IMG/VR virus record: IMGVR_UViG_3300027801_000209
Coordinates: 1 to 20,368 of that record
Strand: one strand, 5' to 3'
DNA: 20,368 nucleotides
Origin: a virus
Made by a program: the position numbers and the translations under genes. This document shows positions 6,285-15,700 of the stretch, one piece after another. Within the stretch, counting starts at the first letter, position 1. Every line of letters starts with the position of its first letter. The notes under the pieces are model-generated. The model worked only from the letters and a program-made list of their open reading frames with translations. It had not been told where the DNA came from and searched no databases.

Positions 6285-9200
6285 ATGGCTGAGCAAACAT
6301 TTCGTTCACCTGGCTTTTTCGAACAGGAAATTGACCTTTCTGCAAAACAATTAACACCTACAGGAACACCTGCCGGGATAATTGGAACTGCTGAGAAAGG
6401 TCCGGCATTCGTTCCTGTTACAGTCGGGACTTTCGCAGATTTTCAAACAAGATTTGGCACTTTAGATACCAATCGATTCGGACCGTACGCGGTTCGAGAA
6501 TGGTTAAAACATAGGACCGCAAGTACCTATTTAAGGGTTTTGGGAGCTGGTTCAAATGAAACAGCAACTGATATTGCCAATACTACAAACAAAGGCATAG
6601 TCAAAAATGCAGGATTCCGCTTAAGCGGGTCTGTAGAACTTGGCGACTCCGGTGGATATCACGGTGATGTCCGAAGTGCCGGAGATGTAAGGTTTATATG
6701 TGCACAACACACACCGGCAACCAATGAGACAGCGGCGTATCCAGTATTTACTGATAACCCCTCTTTCTCAATATCGGCTACCGCTGGCGGAGACGTTTCT
6801 CTTGTCAGAGGTGTTGTTTTCGTCGCCACCGGCACCAAGCTAGAGGTGATGGACTATAATACTGACTATGCTTCGTATCGTACGACCGCAGCCGATAGTA
6901 ATGCGTATGATATTGCTAAGGTCGGTGCTATAGCTGGCAGCACACTCACAGAAAGCAAGTACTTTAAGATTATTCTTAGTTCTTCTTCTGGTGCAGGTTG
7001 GGCTAATGATGAAAGCCAGGCGGGAATTAGAATTATTTCTGCTTCTCTTGATCCTAAAGATGGAAACTATATTTCCAAGGTTCTAAACACAGACCCACTT
7101 AAGTTTCAAGAGCAGGAGCACCTTCTTTACCTCGACTTCGCAGTTGAGCATGAACTCGCACCTGTCCAGTCCACAGATGATTCTGCTACTGTTGCTATCT
7201 TAAGTGGAACTGCAGGTCATTCTAATACATCTGGCGATACTAGCGTTGTTTTCAACGACCTTTTCGGAAGGTACGATACACGATACACAACACCAAGAAC
7301 CACTGCGTTCATCTCACAGCCTTTCGGAAAGAGAGAATTCGATCTTTTTCACTTCGAGACAATTTCTGACGGTGCTTATGGTAACGAAAAGTTCAAGGTA
7401 TCTATTTCAAACCTTAGAGCCTCTACAGACCCGAACGATGATTTCGGAACATTTGAAGTTCAAATAAGAGCCTTTGATGACAAAGACACAGATACACAAA
7501 TTCTAGAAAGATATCCTGAGTGCTCACTAAACCCCAGGTCTGAAAGATACGTCGCAAAAATGGTAGGCGACAAAAAAGTCAGATACGACTTTGACCAGGA
7601 AAACGAGGATGAGCGAAGGCTGGTCATCTCTGGAAAATATCCTAACCTCTCTTCCAGAATCAGAATACAGATGAATTCTTCTGTAGAGAGTGGAGATATA
7701 CCACACTCAGCACTTCCATTTGGTTTCCGAGGTGTCCCTGTTATTAAGACAAGTGACATGCTTGCACAGGGTAACACAGGTGGCGGCGGCGGATCAGCCC
7801 TGACTTTTGACGGCAGAACTTACGGATCAGCGAAGACAAATAGAATCAACAACCTCTCTTCTTCGCAACACAATCCAATGTCGGCATCTCTGGTTCCACC
7901 TCTTCCCTTTAGATTTAAAGTGACAAGAGGCGAAGCAGACAGTGATACCACACCTACAATGGTTGGCCAACCAGGAACAAACGAAAGAGTTGATGGAAGA
8001 TATTACTGGGGTGTTAACACAATATCAATTCCAACAAAAGAAGCAGCTGGTACCGCAGCAAAAGCTATTCTTAATGCAAATGGAGGTGTTGGTGTCAACC
8101 CACTCATACGTGCTTATACCAAATTCCAAGGAATTAAGAAACTTGATGCACTCGTTACTGGGTCTGGAGCAGACGTATTCAACGCGAATAAGTTTACTCT
8201 GGCTAGAGTCGCTCTAGGTAACACTACTTCAAACAACAAGTTAAGTGATATCTTTGCAGCCGTGACTGGATCTTCTAGAGAGCATATGCTCGAAGCTGCG
8301 TACATTAGAAACGGCACACCCGATAGAAATACGTACACTGTCGATGATAGAACAACAGCCGGCGCCAACAGATTTACTTTGGCATCGCTGGTTCATACGA
8401 GCTCAGTCCTCTTCAATAGATTCACTGAGTACGCGAAGTTTACAAATATCTTCTACGGAGGCTTCGATGGAGTTAACATCCTTGATAAAGATGCTTTCTA
8501 CTTCAGAGATAGAGTATTCTCAGTCGACACAGGCGGAAAAGCTGTTGACGGCGACCCAGACATAGGATTGTCTACTACTGGTGGAACAACCATCAAGAAC
8601 GGTGACAACGTCATGGGCGAAGGAAGAAAGGCAAATTCAAATGCGTCTTTCAGAAGAGCTGTTGATATTATGACTGACCCGGTTGCTTCCAATATACACA
8701 TCTTAGCAATCCCGGGTGTAAGAGACACGTTCGTAACAGATCATGCTCTCACTAAGAATAGAGACTACTCAATGTCCATCTATATTATGGACTCTCTGAG
8801 ATACGACGAAGATGTTAATCGTCTATATGATGATTCTTCAACTCGTGTTGATGTGAGAGAGACTTCCGAGCAGTTTGAGTCGAGAGCAATTGACAACAAC
8901 TATGCGGCCACTTATTTCCCTGATGTCTTTATTGAAGATCCTATCAATAATCAGACTGTTAAGGTTCCGTCTTCTGTTGCAGCATTAGGTGTGCTATCCT
9001 ATAACGATAACAACAAGTACGAGTGGTTCGCTCCAGCCGGCTTTAATAGAGGCGCATTGGACTTCGTCCGTAACGTAGAAAATCGTCTAACTTCTGCTGA
9101 TAGAGACACTCTGTATGATGCCAGATTCAACCCAATTGCTGTGTTTCCAAATGCAGGCTATGTAGTCTTCGGACAGAAAACACTTCAAATGGCGAAGTCT

Positions 9201-9521
9201 GCTCTAGATAGAGTAAACGTTAGACGTCTCATGCTAGAGGTCAAACGACAAGTTGTACGAGTTGCCGATAGAATTCTTTTCGAGCCGAACAATTCCGCTA
9301 CAAGGGCAAAATTTGTTAATCAAGTTGTGCCTCTCTTGGCATTAATACAGCTTAACAGCGGAATTGAGCAATTCAAGGTGGTGATGGACGAGTCTAATAA
9401 TACATCAACTGACGTAGAAAACAACAAACTGAATGGACGAATAGTTGTTGTTCCGACAAGAGCAGTAGAATTTATCTCTGTTGACTTTATCATCACAAAT
9501 AGCGGTGTGTCGTTCGAGTAA
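6285..9521 (+). CDS. gp18: Tail sheath protein, T4 gp18-like (paralogue 1)
   Basis: Contractile-tail sheath subunit of 1078 residues. Sheath proteins form stacked hexameric rings around the tail tube and contract to drive the tube through the host envelope. The N-terminus has the sheath signature GTAEKGPAFVPV (about 34-45; T4 has KFQWGPAFQI) and TYLRVLGAG. The C-terminal core carries PSSVAALGVLSYND (895-908), WFAPAGFNRG (914-923), LFEPN (about 998-1002) and PTRAVEFISVDFIITN near the end, typical of phage sheath C-domains. T4 gp18 has 659 residues, so some 400 are added in the middle, where a five-glycine run occurs at 499-503. ATG at 6285 is preferred over the ATG at 6282: it gives MAEQTF, matching the other paralogues, and sits five bases after AGGAG, whereas 6282 would be only two bases from it. 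Confidence 0.92.
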   Translation: MAEQTFRSPGFFEQEIDLSAKQLTPTGTPAGIIGTAEKGPAFVPVTVGTFADFQTRFGTLDTNRFGPYAVREWLKHRTASTYLRVLGAGSNETATDIANTTNKGIVKNAGFRLSGSVELGDSGGYHGDVRSAGDVRFICAQHTPATNETAAYPVFTDNPSFSISATAGGDVSLVRGVVFVATGTKLEVMDYNTDYASYRTTAADSNAYDIAKVGAIAGSTLTESKYFKIILSSSSGAGWANDESQAGIRIISASLDPKDGNYISKVLNTDPLKFQEQEHLLYLDFAVEHELAPVQSTDDSATVAILSGTAGHSNTSGDTSVVFNDLFGRYDTRYTTPRTTAFISQPFGKREFDLFHFETISDGAYGNEKFKVSISNLRASTDPNDDFGTFEVQIRAFDDKDTDTQILERYPECSLNPRSERYVAKMVGDKKVRYDFDQENEDERRLVISGKYPNLSSRIRIQMNSSVESGDIPHSALPFGFRGVPVIKTSDMLAQGNTGGGGGSALTFDGRTYGSAKTNRINNLSSSQHNPMSASLVPPLPFRFKVTRGEADSDTTPTMVGQPGTNERVDGRYYWGVNTISIPTKEAAGTAAKAILNANGGVGVNPLIRAYTKFQGIKKLDALVTGSGADVFNANKFTLARVALGNTTSNNKLSDIFAAVTGSSREHMLEAAYIRNGTPDRNTYTVDDRTTAGANRFTLASLVHTSSVLFNRFTEYAKFTNIFYGGFDGVNILDKDAFYFRDRVFSVDTGGKAVDGDPDIGLSTTGGTTIKNGDNVMGEGRKANSNASFRRAVDIMTDPVASNIHILAIPGVRDTFVTDHALTKNRDYSMSIYIMDSLRYDEDVNRLYDDSSTRVDVRETSEQFESRAIDNNYAATYFPDVFIEDPINNQTVKVPSSVAALGVLSYNDNNKYEWFAPAGFNRGALDFVRNVENRLTSADRDTLYDARFNPIAVFPNAGYVVFGQKTLQMAKSALDRVNVRRLMLEVKRQVVRVADRILFEPNNSATRAKFVNQVVPLLALIQLNSGIEQFKVVMDESNNTSTDVENNKLNGRIVVVPTRAVEFISVDFIITNSGVSFE

Positions 9522-9523
9522 AT

Positions 9524-9531
9524 GATAAGTA
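9524..9531 (+). promoter_or_regulatory. Candidate late-promoter-like box before sheath 2
   Basis: GATAAGTA lies three bases after the sheath 1 stop codon and 30 bases before the sheath 2 ATG. It is part of the ten-base word ATGATAAGTA that also occurs before sheath 4 and, inverted, before sheath 1. It matches the T4 late box TATAAATA at six of eight positions. No experimental support can be drawn from the sequence. Confidence 0.25.
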
Positions 9532-9560
9532 CTATTAGAGATTAATCAGGAGATAACTCA

Positions 9561-12500
9561 ATGGCAGAGAAAACATTTTTAAGCCCGGCTGTTAGCACTA
9601 GAGAAATAGACCTCAGCCAGCCAACAACACTTACTCCTACTGGAGTTCCTGCAGGAATAGTGGGTACTGCCCGTCGAGGACCAGCTTTTGTGCCAGTCAC
9701 AGTCGCGACTTTCCAAGACTTTGTGGCGAAGTTTGGAAACACCGACGGCGAGGCCTTTGGCCCACTTGCCATGCACGAATGGATGAGATTCCAGCGCGCC
9801 GGCACTTATGTAAGAGTCTTAGGTGTTGGAAACGGTAAAGCACGAGTCACCTCAGGAAAGGTCACAAATGCAGGCTTTATAGTAGGCGATGCGCTCCCAC
9901 AAGCCAACGGGAATATCGGTGTAAATACTTACGCACACACCGGAATGCAGCTTGGACGAACTTACATTTTAGCTGCTTATATGAAGCAAGCAGACGGTTC
10001 CACAGTGTTTGCAGACGCTGGACTAAATGATAATAATTTCAGTGCAGCAAGACCTATTGTTAGAGGAATTATGATGTTTGCATCGGGTGTTGTTCCAACA
10101 CTCAATACTGACATCACCTCTGACAACAGACCACTAGCATCAGGAGTTCCTGAGACCGCTGAAGGTATAGAGCGAGGTACATCTATAGGTGATATCCTGA
10201 CAGGGTCAGGCGAAAAGCAAGAGTTTATAATGCTCTTGAATGGACATAAAGTCTCAGATTCTTATCTAAATGTAATAACTGCTTCATTCGACCCAGACGC
10301 ACCAAATAACTTTAGAAATATGTTCAATACCGATCCTACTAAGATCGAAGAATCAGGGCATTACCTCTATCAAGACTACCAAGTTCACAAAACTATCGCA
10401 GTCGTCACTGGCGCCGGCGCAACTCATTTTGCTGACACCAGAGGCTCAGGCCAAGAAGACGGCATTTCAGGCAAGCGATACGGTACGTGCTTCATAATGG
10501 CATCCTCAGGGTCAAGAAATGATTCTTCTGAGACATCTTCTACAGCTCTAGGTAATATCAACCTTGAAGGGTTCGATGATAGATTCAGAACAGCTTTCTC
10601 GCCCTTTGTAATATCACAGAAGTTTGGTGGACAAAACCAGAACCTTTTCAAAGTACATGCACTCGACGACGGCCAAGCAGGCTCAGATACCTTTAAGATC
10701 ACGATCGAGAACATCATTGGTTCAACGAATGAGAATAGAACGTTTGGATCTTTCGACCTCGCAGTCCGCAGGTTCGATGATGCCGATAGAAATAAGGAAG
10801 TTCTAGAAAAATTCTCGAGGATCGATCTAGATCCAGCTAGTGATAGATACATTGCTAGAGTTATCGGGGATACACACACTTTTTATGACTTTGACAAGAA
10901 GGCCGGCGGCCAAAAATTAGTAATAGACGGTGTGTACCCTAATAAGTCGCAATACATCAGAGTTGAGACATCAGACAAGCTCGATAATGGGTCTATAGAC
11001 GATTCAGCCCTCCCTGTAGGTTTCCGAGGTCTACACCACATGGTGACATCAGGCTCAAACGATGCTACTGGTTTCGGTGCAGTGGTCTCAGGATCAATTA
11101 CAGGGTCTGGCGAATCTGCGAGAAACTTCCATGTTAGTATTGCCCATCACCACACGATGGATGAGAAAAACATTTTCTCAGGCTCATTTAGAAATCTGGT
11201 TCAGTTTCCTATTCCTATGAGAGAAAACCTTTCAAAAGGAACAGGTCAGAAAAAGACTGCTGATGCGAACCTTACATGGGGCATCCAGTTTGAAAAGAAA
11301 AAGAATCTTTCAGAGCCTAACGCACTTGATAAGCTCGATCCAATGATCAGAAGCTATGTAAGATATCTGCCACACCACCTCGAATCAGACCAGAATGTTT
11401 GGGCGGGTGCCAACGAAGGCGCGCAGGACGTCGCAGGTAGTATCCTCGATGCTGATAGATTTAACAATAACCTGTTCTCGCTAGAAAGAATCGAAGTAAT
11501 AACTGACGCTAATAGTAAACCTGATCCTCAACAGTGGGCAGTTGCAGCCTATCGTAGAGATGGTACAGCAGAGTCGACCATGACTGATGTGTTCGGGAAT
11601 GCTGGCCAGGCGTCTCGTCTGCTAAACCCAGCAACAGACCTTGCCCATCTTCCTTCTAGAAAATATCTCAAGTTTACTTTCCCTCTTCAGGGAGGCTTCG
11701 ATGGGACAAATATTTTCAATGAAGACAAAGCAAAATTCAGAGATAACGCTGTAAGAAGAGAGATGGATGATTCTAGTAATCAAGGCGGAACATCCGGACC
11801 AACAGTAGCAGCGCTTAGAAAAGCAATCGATGTAATGGAAGAAAAGTCCGACGTCGATATTAAAGTCTTAGCAATACCAGGCCTTAGACACGAGTCGATC
11901 ACTGATTACGCTGTAGATTCTACTGAGAGAAGGTTCGATGCGCTCTTTGTGATGGACGTTGAGGAAAAAGACACTGTTAGTTCATACGTCACGTCTTCAG
12001 CTGATCAAGTAATTAATGTTTCTAACACAGTGACTAGATTTGCTAATAGAAACATGGACTCATCGTTTGCCGCCGCATACTTCCCCGACGTGGTAATAAC
12101 TGATCCGTCAACGCAAACAAATGTTCAGTGTCCGCCTTCAGTTGCTGTTATAGGAGCTTTAAGTTATAATGACTCTGTGGCACATCCTTGGTATGCACCT
12201 GCAGGATTTACCCGCGGCGCTCTGATGTCAGTTATAGAATCACAAGTGAAGCTAAATCAAGCAAACCTTGACGAATTGTATGAAGTAGATATCAACCCAC
12301 TTGCTTCTTTTGGACACACTCCTGAGGTTGTGGTCTTCGGACAAAAGACCCTTTTGGCGAACAAGAGCTCTCTAGATAGAGTCAACGTTAGGCGTCTTCT
12401 AATCGAAGTAAGAAGAAAGGTAAGGGTCGTCGCAAATACTCTTCTATTCGAACCAAACAGAGCAGATACACTTACTAAATTCTCAAATGCTGTGACCCCA

Positions 12501-12686
12501 ATTCTCGCAAGAATTCAGGCGCTGCAAGGTCTAGAAAGATTTAAGGTCCAGATTGATACAACAACCACAACACAGGCAGATGTCGAAAATAACACCATCC
12601 GAGGCAAGATCTACTTGCAACCTACACGTGCAGTAGAATTTATCAGTCTAGACTTCGTTGTAACAAATGCAGGTGCTGAGATTTAA
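9561..12686 (+). CDS. gp18: Tail sheath protein, T4 gp18-like (paralogue 2)
   Basis: Second complete sheath subunit, 1041 residues. It has the N-terminal GTARRGPAFVPVTV (about 34-47) and TYVRVLGVG, a long middle region shared with sheath 3 (for example TAFSPFVISQKFGGQ and LDDGQAGSDTFKI), and the C-terminal core PPSVAVIGALSYND (858-871), WYAPAGFTRG (877-886), LFEPN (962-966) and PTRAVEFISLDFVVTNAG at the end. AGGAGA at 9548 gives a good ribosome-binding site eight bases before the ATG, and the gap from sheath 1 is 39 bases. It is closest to sheath 3, with several tracts of identical DNA, and differs from it mainly by lacking the domain inserted near residue 160 of sheath 3. It should assemble around the same gp19 tube; whether it mixes with the other sheaths in one tail is unknown. 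Confidence 0.92.
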   Translation: MAEKTFLSPAVSTREIDLSQPTTLTPTGVPAGIVGTARRGPAFVPVTVATFQDFVAKFGNTDGEAFGPLAMHEWMRFQRAGTYVRVLGVGNGKARVTSGKVTNAGFIVGDALPQANGNIGVNTYAHTGMQLGRTYILAAYMKQADGSTVFADAGLNDNNFSAARPIVRGIMMFASGVVPTLNTDITSDNRPLASGVPETAEGIERGTSIGDILTGSGEKQEFIMLLNGHKVSDSYLNVITASFDPDAPNNFRNMFNTDPTKIEESGHYLYQDYQVHKTIAVVTGAGATHFADTRGSGQEDGISGKRYGTCFIMASSGSRNDSSETSSTALGNINLEGFDDRFRTAFSPFVISQKFGGQNQNLFKVHALDDGQAGSDTFKITIENIIGSTNENRTFGSFDLAVRRFDDADRNKEVLEKFSRIDLDPASDRYIARVIGDTHTFYDFDKKAGGQKLVIDGVYPNKSQYIRVETSDKLDNGSIDDSALPVGFRGLHHMVTSGSNDATGFGAVVSGSITGSGESARNFHVSIAHHHTMDEKNIFSGSFRNLVQFPIPMRENLSKGTGQKKTADANLTWGIQFEKKKNLSEPNALDKLDPMIRSYVRYLPHHLESDQNVWAGANEGAQDVAGSILDADRFNNNLFSLERIEVITDANSKPDPQQWAVAAYRRDGTAESTMTDVFGNAGQASRLLNPATDLAHLPSRKYLKFTFPLQGGFDGTNIFNEDKAKFRDNAVRREMDDSSNQGGTSGPTVAALRKAIDVMEEKSDVDIKVLAIPGLRHESITDYAVDSTERRFDALFVMDVEEKDTVSSYVTSSADQVINVSNTVTRFANRNMDSSFAAAYFPDVVITDPSTQTNVQCPPSVAVIGALSYNDSVAHPWYAPAGFTRGALMSVIESQVKLNQANLDELYEVDINPLASFGHTPEVVVFGQKTLLANKSSLDRVNVRRLLIEVRRKVRVVANTLLFEPNRADTLTKFSNAVTPILARIQALQGLERFKVQIDTTTTTQADVENNTIRGKIYLQPTRAVEFISLDFVVTNAGAEI
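9568..9610 (+). repeat. 43-bp tract identical to the 5' end of sheath 3
   Basis: These 43 bases, codons 3-17 of sheath 2, are identical to 12737-12779 in sheath 3, and identity resumes after one silent mismatch. Silent positions are shared, so this is recent duplication or gene conversion rather than protein-level conservation. Confidence 0.85.
11448..11506 (+). repeat. 59-bp tract identical to part of sheath 3
   Basis: This tract, encoding DADRFNNNLFSLERIEVIT, is identical base for base to 15064-15122 in sheath 3. A further identical stretch of about 41 bases follows shortly after, from about 11520 here and 15136 in sheath 3. The sequence between and around these tracts differs at many silent sites. 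Confidence 0.85.
12549..12601 (+). repeat. 53-bp tract identical to the 3' end of sheath 3
   Basis: This tract, encoding QIDTTTTTQADVENNTI near the C-terminus, is identical to 16165-16217 in sheath 3. It is one of several identical islands in otherwise diverged DNA. Confidence 0.85.
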
Positions 12687-12729
12687 TGCTCCAGTCCATG
12701 CTGTATATTAATTTTCGGGATATAATTCA

Positions 12730-15700
12730 ATGGCACAGAAAACATTTTTAAGCCCGGCTGTTAGCACTAGAGAAATAGATCTCAGCCAGCCATCAAAAAG
12801 AAAACCAGCAGGTATTCCCGCTGGTGTAATTGGTACTGCCCGTCGAGGCCCAGCTTTTGTGCCAGTCACAGTCGCGACCTTCCAAGACTTTGTATCAAAA
12901 TTCGGTAATACAGACGGAGAGGCCTTTGGGCCTCTTGCAATGCATGAGTGGTTGAGGAATGCCCAAGCCGGAACGTATGTAAGAGTCTTAGGCATAGGCA
13001 ATGCTGAGGCACGTGCAACATCAGGAAAAGTCGCCAGTGCAGGTTTTGTCGTGGGGTCACAGCAGGTCCAGGCCAACGGAAACTTTGGAACAAACCCATA
13101 TGCACATTCAACCACAGGCCCAGGGCAGCTAGGAAGATCTTTTGTACTCGGGTGTTTCATGTCAGAATCTGCTGGCAGCTCATTTCTTAGTGATGCAGGA
13201 ATACAAAAAGGAACCCTCCGAGCAACAGCATCAGTAACAATCCTCAATGCCGGCGAGATCACAAACAACGCCCAAATATCGTTTGTTACAGCTGGTGGTG
13301 ATACAGTCACAATTACCGGTCATGCTAGTGACAATGCCATGACCACAACGTCTGGTGCTTCCACGGATGGAACGTTTGCTGCCGGAAACACCCTCTCTGG
13401 TGATACCGCCGGCAACAAAGCTCAAGCCCTCGCTATCGCCGCTGCCATCAGCCTCCATGACGATTTTACTGCAACCGCTGTCGACACCAATGTTATAACA
13501 ATAACACAGAACACAGGCGGAGAAGCAGGCAATACAACCATTACTATAGCCAAGAATGGCGCAGACGGGAATATGTCTGCCGATGATATCGCCGTTGGGG
13601 ATTCTTTTACTGCCGGCCATGACGTCACAGCACAGCCAATTGTAAGAGGAATTTTAATGTTCCCATCTGGGGTCGTGCCAACTCTCAATACATCTATAAC
13701 TGCGCTCAGCTCGAAAGGTGCCTTAGCTCAAGGAACGCCTGGCGTTGCCAACCAGCAGGAAGGTATTGAAAGAGGCTGTGCCGTAGGCGATATCATAACA
13801 GGTTCTGGTGATAAACAAGAGTTTGTAATGCTCTTAAACGGTCACAAGGTTTCTGATGGATACCTTAACGTGATCACTGCATCATTTGAGCAAGATGCTC
13901 CAAATAACTTTAGGAATATGTTCAATACCGATCCTACAAAGATCGAAGAAGCCGGACATTATCTATACCAAGACTATCAGATACACAAATCTTTTGCAGT
14001 TCCAACAGGATCAGGTGCGACATACTGGGATGACTTCAGGGGCTCCGGTCAAGACGACGGATCAGCAGGCAAGAAATATGCAACAGCTTTTCTCCTACCG
14101 TCCTCAGGGTCAAGAAATGATTCTTCTGAGTCATCTTCTACAGTTCTAGGTAATATCAACCTCGAAGGCTTCGAAGATAGATTCAGAACAGCTTTCTCGC
14201 CCTTTGTAGTATCACAGCAGTTCGGCGGCCAAAATAAGAATTTGTTTAGGATACATGCTCTTGATGACGGACAAGCTGGATCTGACACGTTTAAAATTAC
14301 AATCGAGAACATTATTGGTTCAACGAATGAGAATAGAAAGTTTGGATCGTTTGATCTAGTTGTACGTAGGTTTGATGATTCTGATGTAAAGCCAGAAGTT
14401 CTAGAAAAGTACAATAGAATCGATTTAGACCCATCTAGTGATAGGTACATTGCTAGAGCCATTGGTGACACACATACTTTTTATGACTTCGATAAGAAGG
14501 CAGGCGCCCAAAAGCTGGTCATCGATGGAATATATCCTAATATGTCACAATATATTAGAGTTGAAACATCAGAAGCTCTAGACGAAAGTGCCATAGACGA
14601 TTCAGCACTTCCAGTAGGCTTTCGAGGCCTATACCACATGGTGACATCAGGCGCCGCAGGCGACACCGGTGGCCTCGGATCAGTATTGTCAGGAACACTT
14701 TCTGGAAGCGGAGAATCAGCTCGTCAAAACCACGTAAGCCGAGGATCGATTGACCCAGATGACCATCATCTTCGTTTAGCGATGAACTCATTCTCTGGTT
14801 CTTTCCAAAACGTAGTACAGTTCCCAATTCCTATGAGAGACAATATTTCACGAGGATCTGGAAAAAGAATCGAAGCAGATGCAAGTCTTACGTGGGGAAT
14901 CCAGTTTGAAAAGAAAAAGAACCTATCAGAACCAAATGCCCTCGAAGTCTTAGATGAGTCGATCAGAAGCTTTGTAAGATATCTCCCACACCATCTTGAA
15001 TCAGATCAGAACGTTTGGGCCGGAGATAATGAAGGGGTAACAGATATTGGCGGCGCCGTTCTTGATGCTGATAGATTTAACAATAACCTGTTCTCGCTAG
15101 AAAGAATCGAAGTAATAACTGATACTAGCAGCAAGCCTGATCCTCAACAGTGGGCAGTTGCAGCCTATCGTAGAGACGGAACAGCTAACTCTACAATGAC
15201 AGATATTTTTGGAACCGCTGGCCAGTCTTCCAGGCTTATTGATCCGGCATTAGACTTTGCCCATCTTCCTTCTAGAAAGTATCTCAAGTTCACTTTCCCA
15301 CTTCAGGGAGGTTTCGATGGTGTTAACGTCTTTGATAAAGACAAGGCAAAGTTCAGAGATAATGCTGTAAGAAGAGAAATGGATGACTCGAGCAACCAGG
15401 GTGGCATTAAGGGACCAACAGTAGCAGCTCTTAGAAAAGCAATCGACGTAATGGAAGAGAAATCAGACGTCGATATTAAAGTTTTGGCAACACCAGGCCT
15501 CAGGCATGAATCTATTACAGACTACGCTGTCGAATCGACCGAGCGCCGATTCGATGCACTTTACATAATGGATATTGAGGAAAAAGACACTGTTAGCTCA
15601 TACGTAACCTCCTCAACTGATCAAATAATTAATGTTTCTAACACAGTGACTAGATTTGCTAATAGAAACATGGACTCATCATTCGGAGCAGCTTACTTCC

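Noticed and set aside
7204-7467. Alternative + strand frame inside sheath 1
   Set aside because: It overlaps the sheath frame entirely, has no ribosome-binding site, and its product has the composition of an out-of-frame translation.
12708-13310. Long reverse-strand open frame (200 codons) opposite sheath 3, with a similar one at 9542-9805 opposite sheath 2
   Set aside because: It mirrors the near-identical 5' ends of the two sheath genes, has no ribosome-binding site, and the sense frame is clearly the coding one.
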